A DNA stretch of 64,000 nucleotides from assembly GCF_032854445.1 (NCBI RefSeq), contig NC_088302.1, positions 53,972,046-54,036,045 on the forward strand. Reading direction: 5' to 3'. Shown here in pieces: positions 1 to 11,429 of the stretch (its first letter is position 1; each line of letters begins with the position of its first letter). Made by a program: the position numbers and the translations under genes. The notes beneath the pieces were generated by a model. It did no database searches. It was not told the DNA's origin and worked only from the letters and a program-made list of their open reading frames with translations. This stretch comes from Liolophura sinensis (taxonomy: Eukaryota; Mollusca; Polyplacophora; Chitonida; Chitonidae).

Positions 1-487
1 CGACCTCCGCGATCTTCGCGACCTTCGGGTGTTCCAGTTTAATTTTGTATGATGATATGCATGGGCCGTCAGTAAAAAGGCATTTGCCAATGTACTTCGT
101 TCAATACTGCCTGCAGTTTTATGTTGGCTGAAATTGTATCGACAGAGAATTACCCAAAGAAATTAATCTTAATTTTGTTTTAAGAGACAAGTCATTTCAA
201 GCTAACAACAGTTGGCCTAGGCGTCTGAAACACTGCCTTCAGGGTTCATGCATGAAGTCTGATGTCTGATGTCTGAAAGGAATTAGCAATATTGCTTGTG
301 AAAGGCTGGTTTGACTGTCTCTTAGTTTCCCAAAAATACTTTTTGACAAAGCTCACTGATATACAGACCTAGACGTCACATCTTTGTTTTGTAGCCTGGC
401 CTTATGGAAACACGTGGTATTTCTTTGGAACTAATATGTTTAAACACCAATCACACAGTGCAGATACATGCAAACGTTAACAGGATC
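1..487. other. Unassigned sequence upstream of the inverted repeat
   Basis: I see no gene, SINE or tandem repeat here. The sequence is moderately AT-rich, and no repeat shared with the rest of the window was recognised. It lies just outside the left arm of the long inverted repeat. Confidence 0.4.
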
Positions 488-830
488 GGCATACATTACT
501 TTACCTATAGTCTATTTCTTTTAGAGAGCCTCATATATTCAGCTTTAGTCAGTGACACGTAATAACACAACTTCTACCCATGGGTATGTTGGAAGTTCAT
601 ATTCTTGCAAGGAAAAGGAATTTAGAACATTTTTTCTAATTCATAATGTTAAAACCCATAGGCTCTTATAGCAAGTACACATTGCCTCGGGTGACATCAG
701 CATTATTCAAGTGGCATGTTGTTCAACATGTCTGACACAGTTACCTAAACTGTAAACCATGTTACTGACACCGCTATATTTGAAATTATCCACATCGTTT
801 AGTATAATATAACCTTAATAAATCAATTTT
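488..830 (+). repeat. Left arm of long inverted repeat around R1 copy A
   Basis: Read on the minus strand, this segment matches 4825-5250 over nearly its whole length. Shared landmarks are ACCTATAGTC plus TTTCTTTTAGAGAG at the outer end, GTCAGTGACACGTAA, TTCCTTGCAA, ATTGCCTCGGGTGAC, AGTTACCTAAACTG and TTTAGTATAATAT at the inner end. The right arm is longer because of small insertions. The arms enclose about 4 kb containing R1 copy A and the 55-bp array. The arrangement could be the ends of a large non-autonomous transposon or an inverted segmental duplication; no transposase is present. Confidence 0.8.
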
Positions 831-1029
831 ATTTTATCTCTTGTAGTAAATGATCTCACGGCAGTATAGGTAAGGATATTGGGAAATTAAAGCGATGTAG
901 TCCGCGCTGTTCTCCTAAGCGGTAGCGGGGAAGGCCCGGTGAAAAATGGCCGCTATCTGCCCTCCATAATGTTTATTCTGACAAGATCATACATGACAAT
1001 AGACTCGGTTACTAAAAGTGGCCATTTTG

Positions 1030-2454
1030 AAAACAAAGTTGTCTTGTGAAGATAGAGCGGCCCTGTGGTGATACAGGTTAGGCGGTTGTCACGACTACAA
1101 ATTCGGACAGTGGCCATTTTGAATAGGTACGGCCATCTTTTGAGCGAGAATACTCCACTGGGAACAAATGTTTCATCTTGCTTGTGTCATCGTATTGGTA
1201 AGTTATCAATATATGGTTGTAGACAATGACTGGCAGAAGAAGACCTGTAGCCAGCGACAGTCTGTATTTGAAAACAATGTTGAATCGTATTTAATACTAA
1301 TAAGGGTTAATGATAGAAACTGTTTTGTGATCGCCTTTATTTTTCAAAATAATTTAAAAACTTGACTAAACAACGTCAGGCTAATGTGATTCTCTATTTA
1401 TTAGTTTTTTCTCCTGATATTTGATTAAGCGATGGCCTTTTTTCAAAACAGACTTTCATTCTACTTATCTATGACAATAGACAATACCGAAATTCATGCA
1501 TCCTTATGGAAACTCATCAACCGTAGAAATTTTTAGAAACCCAGTTTGAATTTTCTCTTTGTATGATGAGCGTGTCGTTGCATTCAGTGACATAATCCTG
1601 TTTGTTCATGAAATATTGCAATTTTATCATTTTTCTTCGTCAAACAGAAATAGAATGCGAAGTTAAAAAGATGACGCCACATCGTGAGTAATGCTATCAA
1701 ATCCGAATATTAGTAACACTTTAACGATTTTCTGACCCTGACTAATTGGCCTCTTGACCGGTGAGATCGCAGCCTCCAATCCGAATCTAGCCGGTTCGGC
1801 TGAGGCTTACACTAAAAAAGTTTTTCAGGATCCTGACGAAGGTCAGTGATCTACTCCTGAAAATTCGGATTCCTTTATCCATAAAACTGACTTCAGTCGT
1901 ATTAGTAACGAATTATTGAGTGCGGTGGAGAACATTAATGACATAAATACATGTTTTATTCACAAATGATATCTGGAAGCCAAGAATAATGTGTTAAAGT
2001 TGTCCATCCCTAATGGGGAGACTTTACACCTTTATAAACGGCGCGGCAATTTATTAAAAATAACATTTGGCACACTCCACAACCCTCAATCAATCCAAAG
2101 ATCGGAGACCACTTTTTGGGGTTATGACGGCCAGCATACAGCGGTCCATGAGAGTCAAAATGTTATACCATTGTTTTGTGAAGAGATAACATGTTTAATA
2201 CCGTCTCTCAGTTCACCAAACCCAAGTCCAATTGAGATGCATTAGTTTATCACCGAAATTGACCGTCTCATCTGAGAGTTATAATGATGACGTACCTGTC
2301 ATGTTAATGGCGACACCTTCGATCCATGGAGATAAAAGAAATCATTTTACTAAAATGTCGATTTAAAGATGTACATGTATTGTATTATAATTGTATTATA
2401 ATTGTATGTATTATAAGGGGAAACACGCCGTCTGCCGCTATTCACCCCTCTGGG
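1030..2454 (+). repeat. R1 repeat, copy A, upstream modules
   Basis: Stretches at 1030-1210, 1780-2010 and 2190-2450 are collinear with 15255-17400, 17505-17665 and 17740-18030 in copy B; the last also matches 22990-23270 in copy C. Landmarks are GGTTCGGCTGAGGCTTA, AAATACATGTTTTATT and GATGCATTAGTTTATCAC. The stretch near 1085-1119 (TTGTCACGACTACAAATTCG…) corresponds to a single copy of the unit that forms the 41-bp array in copy B. No coding potential is seen. 831-1029 was not clearly assigned to any repeat. Confidence 0.65.
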
Positions 2455-4165
2455 CATTTCCATGGTGGGTTTTGCGAGCGGCGTCTGTATGTACGACAGT
2501 TTCCATGGTATGTGTTGTGAGCGGCATATCTTCCGGCGTCTGTATGTACGACAGTTTCCATGGTGTGTGTTGTGAGCGGCGTATCTTCCGGCGTCTGTAT
2601 GTACGACAGTTTCCATGGTGTGTGTTGTGAGCGGCATATCTTCCGGCGTCTGTATGTACGACAGTTTCCATGGTGTGTGTTATGAGCGGCGTATCTTCCG
2701 GCGTCTGTATGTACGACAGTTTCCATGGTGTGTGTTGTGAGCGGCGTATCTTCCGTGGGCGTTTGTATGTACGACAGTTTCCATGATGTGTGTTGTGAGC
2801 GGCGTATCGTCCGGCGTCTGTATATACGACAGTTTCCATGGTGTGTGTTGTAAGTGGTGTATCTTCCGGCGTCTGTATGTACGACAGTTTCCATGGTGTG
2901 TGTTGTGAGCGGCGTATCTTCCGCGGGCGTTTGTATGTACGACAGTTTCCATGGTGTGTGTTGTAAGTGGTGTATCTTCCTGCGTCTGTATGTACGACAG
3001 TTTCCATGATGTGTGTTGTGAGCGGCGTATCTTCCGGCGTCTGTATATACGACAGTTTCCATGGTGTGTGTTGTGAGCGGCGTATCTTCCGGCGTCTGTA
3101 TGTACGACAGTTTCCATGGTGTGTGTTGTGAGCGGCATATCTTCCGGCGTCTGTATGTACGACAGTTTCCATGGTGTGTGTTATGAGCGGCGTATCTTCC
3201 GGCGTCTGTATGTACGACAGTTTCCATGGTGTGTGTTGTGAGCGGCGTATCTTCCGTGGGCGTTTGTATGTACGACAGTTTCCATGATGTGTGTTGTGAG
3301 CGGCGTATCGTCCGGCGTCTGTATATACGACAGTTTCCATGGTGTGTGTTGTAAGTGGTGTATCTTCCGGCGTCTGTATGTACGACAGTTTCCATGGTGT
3401 GTGTTGTGAGCGGCGTATCTTCCGCGGGCGTTTGTATGTACGACAGTTTCCATGGTGTGTGTTGTAAGTGGTGTATCTTCCTGCGTCTGTATATACGACA
3501 GTTTCCATGATGTGTGTTGTGAGCGGCGTATCTTCCGGCGTCTGTATATACGACAGTTTCCATGGTGTGTGTTGTGAGCGGCATATCTTCCGGCGTCTGT
3601 ATGTACAACAGTTTCCATGGTGTGTGTTGTGAGCGGCATATCTTCCGGCGTCTGTATGTACGACAGTTTCCATGGTGTGTGTTGTGAGCGGCGTATCGTC
3701 CGGCGTCTGCATGTACGACAGTTTCCATGGTGTGTGTTGTGAGCGGCGTATCGTCCGGCGTCTGTATGTTCGACAGTTTCCATGGTGTGTGTTGTGAGCG
3801 GCGTATTGTCCGGCGTCTGTATGTACGACAGTTTCCATGGTGTGTGTTGTGAGCGGCGTATCGTCCGGCGTCTGTATATACGACAGTTTCCATGGTGTGT
3901 GTTGTGAGCGGCGTATCGTCCGGCGTATCGTCCGGCTTCTGTATGTACGACAGTTTCCATGGTGTGTGTTGTGAGCGGCGTATCGTCCGGCGTCTGTATG
4001 TACGACAGTTTCCATGATGCGTGTTGTGAGCGGCGTATCGTCCGGCGTCTGTATGTACGACAGTTCCCAAAATGTGTGTTATGAGCGGTGTATCGTCCGA
4101 CGTCTGTATGTACGACAGTTTCCATGGTGTGTGTTGTGAACGGCGTATCGTCCAGCGTCTGTATT
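2455..4165 (+). repeat. 55-bp minisatellite, about 31 units
   Basis: The unit is about 55 bp and contains GCGGCGTATCTTCCGGCG, TGTATGTACGACAG and TTTCCATGGTGTGTG. Variants include CTTCCGTGGGCG and CTTCCGCGGGCG units (each 3 bp longer), GTAAGTGGTG units, and CGTCCGGCG units concentrated after 3690. The units around 2681-3181 are repeated in the same order from 3182 to about 3660, an offset of 501 bp or nine monomers. The consensus has no stop codon in any minus-strand frame, so long minus-strand frames result (2438-4015, 2442-4070, 3181-4125). A single related unit sits in R1 copy C at about 23298-23345, so the array grew from an R1 segment. Confidence 0.95.
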
Positions 4166-4736
4166 CTTGTGATCAGAATACAGAGTTTTTAATCTGCCCT
4201 CGTCTTCGATCGCCGGTTTGCCTGTCACATGACGCTTTACAGCTTTGTGGCAATGCCAGAGTTCCGGAAACCCCATTACCATGCAAAACATTCCATATAT
4301 GTCATGTTTTGTATTTCTTCATTCCTATATGATACTTAATTGTAAAACGCAAACCTGTAATAATTTCCTATGTACAGTGCTTCATAAACAGTGCTATTAC
4401 ACATAGCATATGTTACCCAGAAAATCTGCAGTTACCCAGAAAATGGATAATCTGTTGAGAGTTGCTTTGTATCAAATGTTATATTTTCCTTGAAGAAAGG
4501 ATCATGCATACTTAGCTATTGTGGGCAAATGATGGATTGCATGAAGGAAGGATCATTCATACTTAAGTATTGGTTGGCGCTATACTGAAGCGCTGAATCG
4601 TGCAGGATGAATGGTTTAGCTCAATCATGAAAAAATGAACAGATATGCCAATTTCATTTTCAGTGGTTCTGGTTTTCTAGCGCGTTGATTGATCAATACG
4701 GTTAATCACATTCTCCACGTGCTCAATACCTCTGGT
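4166..4736 (+). repeat. R1 repeat, copy A, middle modules
   Basis: This stretch continues R1 directly after the array. 4166-4290 matches 18125-18215 and 23335-23450 (GATCAGAATACAG, CGCCGGTTTGCC, TGACGCTTTA). 4440-4600 matches 23590-23710 (GCTTTGTATCAAATG, ATACTTAAGTATTGG). 4660-4735 matches 18745-18815 (TTTCTAGCGCGTTGA, AATCACATTCTCCAC). Collinearity with R1 then stops where the right arm of the inverted repeat begins. Confidence 0.7.
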
Positions 4737-4776
4737 GACGTCATTGCCTCGGATGACGTCATTGCCTCGGGTGACG
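4737..4776. repeat. Short CRE-like tandem repeat
   Basis: Two tandem units of 17-18 bp, each opening with the palindrome TGACGTCA followed by TTGCCTCGG, and a third partial TGACG. TGACGTCA is the classical CREB/ATF binding palindrome. The related ATTGCCTCGGGTGAC occurs inside both arms of the flanking inverted repeat, so the units were probably copied from the arm. No adjacent gene supports a regulatory role. Confidence 0.6.
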
Positions 4777-4824
4777 CTGGGGAATGGACGTTGAGAGTAA
4801 TTTGTTTTACAATAGGTGCACTAT

Positions 4825-5250
4825 TTAAGGTCATATTATACTAAACAATTAGTATAACTAAACAATTAGTGTTAACAATTTCAAATATGCCAGTGTTAGA
4901 AACAGGATTTACAGCGTAACTGATAGCAGTTTAGGTAACTGGTGTCGACCTCCGTCAAAACATGTTGATCCTTGCCCAATATCCAGCATGCCACTGGTTT
5001 TTTAATAATTATGACGTCGCCCGAGGCAATAGATTCTTGCCGTCGAAACCGAGCTCATGGATTTTAACGTTAGGAATTAGAAAAATTGTTCTAACTTAAT
5101 TTTCCTTGCAATGATATGGACGTTCAACATATCAAAGCGTGGGGCTTATGTTGTTACGTGTCACTGACTGAGGGCAATTTTGGTAGCGAGTATGACTGAT
5201 TTTACAGACAGCTGAATATAGGCGACTCTCTAAAAGAAATGGACTATAGG
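4825..5250 (-). repeat. Right arm of long inverted repeat around R1 copy A
   Basis: Inverted counterpart of 488-830. The outer end is TCTCTAAAAGAAATGGACTA; the inner end is TCATATTATACTAAACAAT. It carries extra sequence relative to the left arm, including a duplicated TAACTAAACAATTAGT-type segment near 4850 and an insertion near 5175-5205. No target-site duplication was identified at the outer ends. Confidence 0.8.
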
Positions 5251-5689
5251 TGGATTATTTCACTTGTGTACACGAAAACGCCCGCGAATTACGCTGACGA
5301 TAACCGCAGCATAGTTGCAGACACACTAGGTGGATTTTTTCGTCGATCATGGTCAGTAGGTTATGTCATGTGACCTAGTAAATCATATGACACAAACAAA
5401 ATGTCACAGGTCACCAGAATTCCGCGTTGTTTGATTCAGTTCGATCATCCTGATCGCCGAAATTCGCTGGAGCGGACACATTACGCAGACAGAGTGAAAT
5501 CGTCGGCGTATTTCTTCGCTAGTATCTGACATGTTTGATGCAAGCGATTTTCTGGGCGGACAAGATCGCCAATAAAATACGCCAGCGCGGACACACTAAG
5601 CGGATATTTAGATATTCACAAAATACGCCTGCGTCAAAAAAGGCATTCATATACTACACGTCAACCAAAATGGGCGTTTCGAAGGTCAG
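5251..5689. other. Unassigned sequence with three degenerate GCGGACACA motifs
   Basis: Related motifs occur at about 5314 (GCAGACACACTAGGTGGAT), 5470 (GCGGACACATTACGCAGAC) and 5586 (GCGGACACACTAAGCGGAT), spaced 120-155 bp apart. No coding sequence is evident. This may be an old degenerate tandem repeat or part of the inverted-repeat element. Confidence 0.35.
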
Positions 5690-6430
5690 TACGTTAAGAC
5701 AAGCTAAGTTCATGCAGGAAAAGGTGTCAGTTATTTCTGTTCAAACCTTTCCATCCATTTCCCAAATCGGCCATTGTTGATGTAAATTTCGTATGACAGC
5801 GTCCTGTGAAGAACGTACAGAAGAAATAAAATAATCTATACATCTTTACTTAGTAAAACTTTCATATAATGGCATTTATAGCGATTACTCAAATCAAGAA
5901 AAACATTGCACACTTTTTACATGTATATGTGAAAGCACTATCATGTATGCGTCTGCCGCAATGATAGATCTTGTGATACTCGCACTTAACATATTGAGAC
6001 GGTTGTTTTTTGTAGGTGCTGATACAGAACCTGTGACCACAAGGGAATTATTCCTGGCTTCCGAACACAATTCATATAAATAAAACATTATAACATGGTC
6101 ACAATTTTGTAAAGCCCATCCAAAATGTTCCTCTTTAGGAAACAAAACTCTGCACTGTTTATGAAAAGATAGGCGATAAAATTAATAACTGTAGTTATCG
6201 TACAAACATAGACATAGGCCTAATAAGCGTGAAACGTAAAGTATACAAGTCTGTAGCGCGTCAGGCGATATCCGCCTTAAGCTAGCAATAAAAAAGTACC
6301 TGGAAAAGCTAATAGCAACATTGTTGGCTATTCGTTACGGCGTTTATATATTTGGCAATATGATGAGGTCGACAGCTTTTTTCTCATAAAAACACCGCCA
6401 AATACGGCATCTTTGAAGCTTTCATTGGTT
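5690..6430 (+). repeat. R1 repeat, copy A, distal modules
   Basis: Matches 8990-9300 and 9480-9640 (copy D), 11440-11650 (copy E), 19230-19500 (copy B) and 24860-25430 (copy C). Landmarks are ATGACAGCGTCCTGTG, GCGATTACTCAAATC, AGGCGATAAAATTAATAA, GATATCCGCCTTAAGCT and TTTGGCAATATGATGAGGTC. No coding potential is seen. Confidence 0.7.
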
Positions 6431-7084
6431 CAAATCGATGGAACAAAGTGCGTGTATGTGTTACAGACATCAATTTGAAACCTTTCCTTCCTAAAATACT
6501 TAGTCCCCTAGCTGTGTATAGTTCATTCTTTATTTCAATATTTTTGATGACTTTTTGTGGGCAAGCTGTGACGCAGTGCTTGTGAATTGCAGGAGACCAG
6601 TGATCACTTCAGCATGAACCCGACTCGCCATTGCGCTGCACAAGATGCCACACTGGCACTGATAGAGCTGGGACCATATCCAATCGTGGACATTTTTCTA
6701 GAATCCCCTTTTTTGGCAATGAAAGTAAACACATATTTGACATACGAACCTAAGTTACATTCTAGCCTCGTTACAAGGCAAAGTGACTAAACCTTTTCAA
6801 ATAACTGAACTCGGTGGCTTAAGCCTCAAGTCTAAATTTTATGTCCGGTACATCACATAAGGTCAAATACTATCATGTTGTTACTAGTGTTAGCCTGGTC
6901 ATTTTCGGATTACCATTGGACAGAACCGCTGTTCTAGATGAACTAATTTTACCTTGTAATAGTTTTGGTGTCTGCTCCCTCCAGTGTCTGTCAGCATGAA
7001 TTCCGTTTCTTATATTGGAACACGTGTTCATGGCAGATGTAACAGATACGGACAACATTAGCGCATGCAGCGGAAAGAGAGAAA
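6431..7084. other. Mostly unassigned; short R1-related patch
   Basis: A stretch at about 6955-7015 (AGTTTTGGTGTCTGCTCCCT, CAGCATGAATTCCGTT) matches 19480-19530 near the end of R1 copy B. The rest shows no recognised feature. Confidence 0.4.
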
Positions 7085-7295
7085 ATATCGTGGCGAAAAC
7101 ACCAGACATGACACCCCACCCAGTCACACTGTACTGACACCGGACACATTGTGCTGAACACCAAGCGAGGCAGCAACAAGTATCATTGTGAAAGTCTGTG
7201 GTATGACCCGATCCGGGTTTGATCCCGGGCCTCCCGACTCCAAGACGGACGCTCTCTCCATTAGCCCACCGAAGCGGTCCACCTGTCTTATTATC
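7085..7295 (-). mobile_element. SINE-B, 3'-damaged copy
   Basis: Read on the minus strand, this begins with a tRNA-like head (GCTAATGGAGAGAGCGTCCG, then CCCGGGATCAAACCCGG resembling a B box). It continues into CCTCGCTTGGTGTTCAGCA and TGGGTGGGGTGTCATGTCTGG, which are shared with the copies at 13660-13980 and 45417-45712. The usual SINE-B 3' tail is missing. Confidence 0.7.
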
Positions 7296-8372
7296 CTATC
7301 ATTTATATTTGTATGCATTTTTCACATTATAATTGTTTCATGCCTAAATCATAACTTGATATCAAGATTAACGTGTACATGTTACGTGTCTCTCCATAAC
7401 AGGGGGCTTTTACACGCATCTTTAATTGTCCGGGGAAATGAAGACCTACATGTTTGTATCACAACAAGAGACCAGCTTTCTGTCGCTAACCACACCTGTA
7501 GACATATGGTGTGGGTTGGGAGCTGTGTGTCGTCTATTAAAATATTATATCAACAACGGTTGCAACTGGAGCCCCTTTTGAAATTATTTTTTCAACAGGG
7601 TTACAAGTGCAACACCAATTTAAAACATTTCAGTAAGGGCGGCGATTGTACCTAACGAAAGGAATACACAATGAAGTAGTTTGAGGTCTTAACCATCATG
7701 CGTTACATGTGGTATTATACACTCTTTATCTTTCACGACAAAACTTACTCAAGACAAAATTCGACTGCAGAGTAAGACAAAACCGACGTCAACGTATAAT
7801 ACCCCGAAATGGACAGTAAAACGCCAGTAGTTGGAGTAAGGTTCATTTAGAACTAAACTGATTTGTAGTTCTACTCCATTTTGGAATAAGTAGACACGGT
7901 TACAAAATGATGCAAGTAATGCTAGGATTTGAGTGATGTTTTAAGCCATACTAAAGATAAGTGTCGACAGTGAATGATACATATTTTATCGGGATTTTGA
8001 CATCAATTTAACCCACTGGCCATCGCTAATTCGATGATTTTCATGCAAGTAGGGTATTTGTACGATATGCCACAACCTACATAATAGCGAATACGGGAAT
8101 GATTCTCTCCTCTATTAAGTTTTGTTATAGATATTGAAAGATGCATGGTTCGCGGTGCGAAATGAATCATTTATTTTGTTGTTTCTGCTTGAGCTATATT
8201 TCGTGGTGTGTACTTCAATTCTTGATGCCTCCAGTATTTGCTTTAATCATATAATGAAATTATTCGATCCTGGAAAATTAGGGTAGGTCAGTTGCTAATT
8301 ATGTATATTGGTAAGATTTCATCAAGATTTGACATTTAAACGCACAGTCTATATAGATAAAGTTTCTATAAT
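7296..8372. other. No recognised feature
   Basis: AT-rich sequence without tandem repeats or recognisable shared repeats. The reading frame running out of the SINE head at 7188-7655 has no recognisable domain and is treated as chance. Confidence 0.4.
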
Positions 8373-8526
8373 AGAATAATGACATAACTGTCTGGATTAA
8401 GCTGAACAATAACATATCTTCTGGATTAAACTGAACAATAACATATCTTCTGGATTAAGCTGAACAATAACATATCTTCTGGATTAAGCTGAACAATAAC
8501 ATATCTTCTGGATCAAACTGAACACA
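8373..8526 (+). repeat. 29-bp minisatellite, about 5 units
   Basis: Four near-identical 29-bp units start at 8402, 8431, 8460 and 8489 (CTGAACAATAACATATCTTC followed by TGGATTAAG), with a degenerate unit before and a partial one after. It ends just upstream of R1 copy D. Confidence 0.95.
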
Positions 8527-8544
8527 GGATTACAATGGATAACC

Positions 8545-10400
8545 CGTAACAAGCACATTTTTAAGACGGCCTCAAACGCCTTTCTCAGCTCACACAGCCC
8601 ATTTTCGGTGAAATCTATGGACTTCCCCTACTCAAGAGTAATCAGTTTGTCTTCTTCCAGTGAACAGCCGCTAAAGAGGCAATATATTAGCCAGACACAG
8701 TGAAAGGTGCCGGCATTTGGCGTCCAATGCAAGATGTCGACACGCTGTAATTAAGTCTCGACACTTAACTCAAAGGTGTCTGCTCCCCCCATCCCTAGTC
8801 CAGCCCCGCGCGTGCTTAAATGAGCTGGTCTTTACGACAAACCATTGCGAACTTACCAATGCATGGAAGCCTTTTAATGAATTTAACCGAATCCAATGGG
8901 TTCTCGTGATATCACGCATCTAAGGGCTTTTCACCAGCGTATATGCTCAAAGGACAGACAATAACAGTTTGTGGGAAATATATAATGTGTTTATCATATG
9001 TCTAGCATTGATGGTCGATGTTTTGAAAGTGACAGGCACATAGTAAAAATTACACCGAGTATAAAACAAGATTTTATTGTCTTTTCAGTTCAATACACAA
9101 ATCTGACGTTTTTCTGTAAATTATGTAGGACAGCGTCCTCTGCTGAACACAGAGAACAAACAAAGCGATCGATGTATTGTATTTACATGGTTTCATTACA
9201 CTGGGAAAAGGATGGAGACTGATTGCGATTGCTCCAAGTATGAAGCATGGCAAATATTTATTTGCATTTATATTTGAAAGTAAAAATGCCACTTTACGAT
9301 TATAGATTTTGTTGGTACATCCCGGCTTGAGATCTCAGTGTGGTAACTCAGTGGTCTTCTCAGGGATTTGTGAACGAAAAAGTTTGAGAATATTTGTATA
9401 CATAGAATGTATAGACAATAAGGTTAATGGTTGTGATCGAGACAGAAGTACCGTGAAAACGCGAAGTATGAGTCTGGAGCGATATCCACCTTAAACTGGC
9501 AATAATAGGTGCATGAAAAAGAAACAAAGCAACATTTCTCGCTGAGTTCATCACGTTTTTACATTTGGCAATATAAGGAGGTCCCCAAGGGCGCTGTCTC
9601 TCTTCTCGCAACACGCCGACAAATGTGGTGTCTTTGAGGCAAGTATTAACACAGTGAGCTTAAAAACGCCCCAGCATCAAGCCAGTCATAAGCCAGTTTG
9701 TCTGTGGACCATTTGGAATTAGAAGCCTCAGATTCACAGAGTTAATGAGAAAATGCTATCAGTCTTTCATCTCGCTTCTCAACTCTAATTCTTAGAATAT
9801 CGAATGGGAATTAAGCCTAGACAAATGACAGGTTGTCAGCTGTTGTGCTGCTCATCCTGTCTTTATCACTCCGGCGGAAGACGTTGAATTTGCTGTTTTC
9901 AAGAAGGGAACCTAATAAACTGCAAACGTTCGTTAAATTATTCAACACTAACACAGAAGGAGTTCGATCGCAGCAGGAAGTCAAAGTTATATTAAAATCT
10001 GACGAGCGAGGAACTCATTTATCTGGACTTGAGGTAATATTGATTTTTCCTGCTAATAAAACAGAGTAAGACGTTTCACCATTTCTCTCGATTCTGTTTT
10101 TAATTATGTGTAATTCCGTATAACAAATGCATAGACACCGTTCTACAAATTAAATCTTGATACTGTAAATCCAGCAAATCCAGCTCATTGTTCCGTTCAG
10201 TTCTCAGGTCCCTGTCTTTTGCACAAAGAATTCATGTACCATGCTTTAGTCAAAGGTCAAAGCATTTCGACAAGGTAGATGCTGATATAGGCTTGTCAAA
10301 AAAGTCTGTTAAGTTAATCGATGGATTTGGGATGATTTTGCACATTCGTTTGATTTACTGATATCATGAGGAAACACTGAACTGGAAATCTCACTGAAAT
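8545..10400 (+). repeat. R1 repeat, copy D
   Basis: 8560-8790 matches 18930-19110 and 24440-24610 (GCCGCTAAAGAGGCAATATA, AGATGTCGACACGCTG). 8990-9300 and 9480-9640 match the distal R1 modules of copy A. 9650-10390 matches 11790-12500 (copy E) with landmarks ACACAGTGAGCTTAAA, GAATTTGCTGTTTTCAAGAA, AGTCAAAGTTATAT, GCGAGGAACTCATTTATC and TTTTGCACAAAGAATT. The frame-broken, diverged match gives no evidence of selection for a protein. Confidence 0.75.
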
Positions 10401-11429
10401 GAATGGAGTAGTACAGCTGCTTTTACTTGTCTGGCATTAGAGGCCTTTAGTCAGAAGTTATCACTTGAACTTGTAACTTGTAACTTCAAACTGGGATAGG
10501 CAAACTAATTCTGATTTAAAGTTACAAGTTACAATATTATGCTTGCAATTTCTAACCTAAGGTCTCAACCGTAGATAATGTGGAAGTACTGTCAGGCTGT
10601 TATTAGCATGGATGTTTATAGAATCAAATTCATTTCCCCCCGGAAAGATTAGAATGTTTAGCAATATATCTGATCCCTCCAGCCTATGTCAGTATGGGTA
10701 TGACGACTGACGGGGCGAGACTGTCACTCATGCGCATGGACAATGCATTTGCAGGCATCATTAACTGCAGAAAAATAGGCTGGGACTCACGAAGTTGAAA
10801 ACTGTGATTCTCAGATGAATACTGAGATGTATACAGCTTATGAGATCAGGTGATGGCTGCCTTAGACAATATCAGATTTTTTTCTGGAAATGAAATATAA
10901 ATTGTAGACGGTGACTGACGTACACCGGAAAACCTTTGGCTCACCTCCGCTTTCAGTGAGTAAAATCAGCGAGTAAAACCAGAGCAGAAACAACCGTATA
11001 ACAGTACATGGTCACAAGTAACCGGTGAAATGTGGCCTCTTGTCAAGTTACCTCTTGTCAAAGGGTTTGAATCTAACTGTTTTGAAAGAATTCGACCGCG
11101 TGTGTATGTATTTCTTTGGTTTTTGCTACATTGATGAATATTTCACCTAGATGACGGTGTCTCGGTGGAAGAGGCGGTCAGAGCACCTAGCGTTAGACCA
11201 TAAAAACTGCCTGACGTAAAACTGCAGTCAAGCCAACGAAAGCTGTATCCACACATTCAGCTCTTTTTGTAAATAGGGACTAAAGTGAAACTGTTGTGGT
11301 TAATGTTCATGGAAGAGCGTGAACGAGCTCATAAAGGATGGGGGCCATGAATGTGTCTGTTGAAAAAATATGGACTGTGTATATAAAGTAACAATTGCAC
11401 TTATATGTAAAGAAAATTTTCATGGACAT
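10401..11429. other. Spacer between R1 copies with an R4 fragment
   Basis: 10770-10950 is an R4 fragment (TCTCAGATGAATACTGAGAT, ATGAGATCAGGTGATGG, GACTGACGTACACCGG). The rest has no recognised feature. 11020-11060 contains a short direct duplication of CCTCTTGTCAA. Confidence 0.5.

Noticed and set aside
2438-4125. Minus-strand reading frames of about 525, 542 and 314 codons as repetitive proteins
   Set aside because: They lie wholly in the 55-bp minisatellite, overlap one another in different frames, and arise because the unit has no reverse-strand stop codon.
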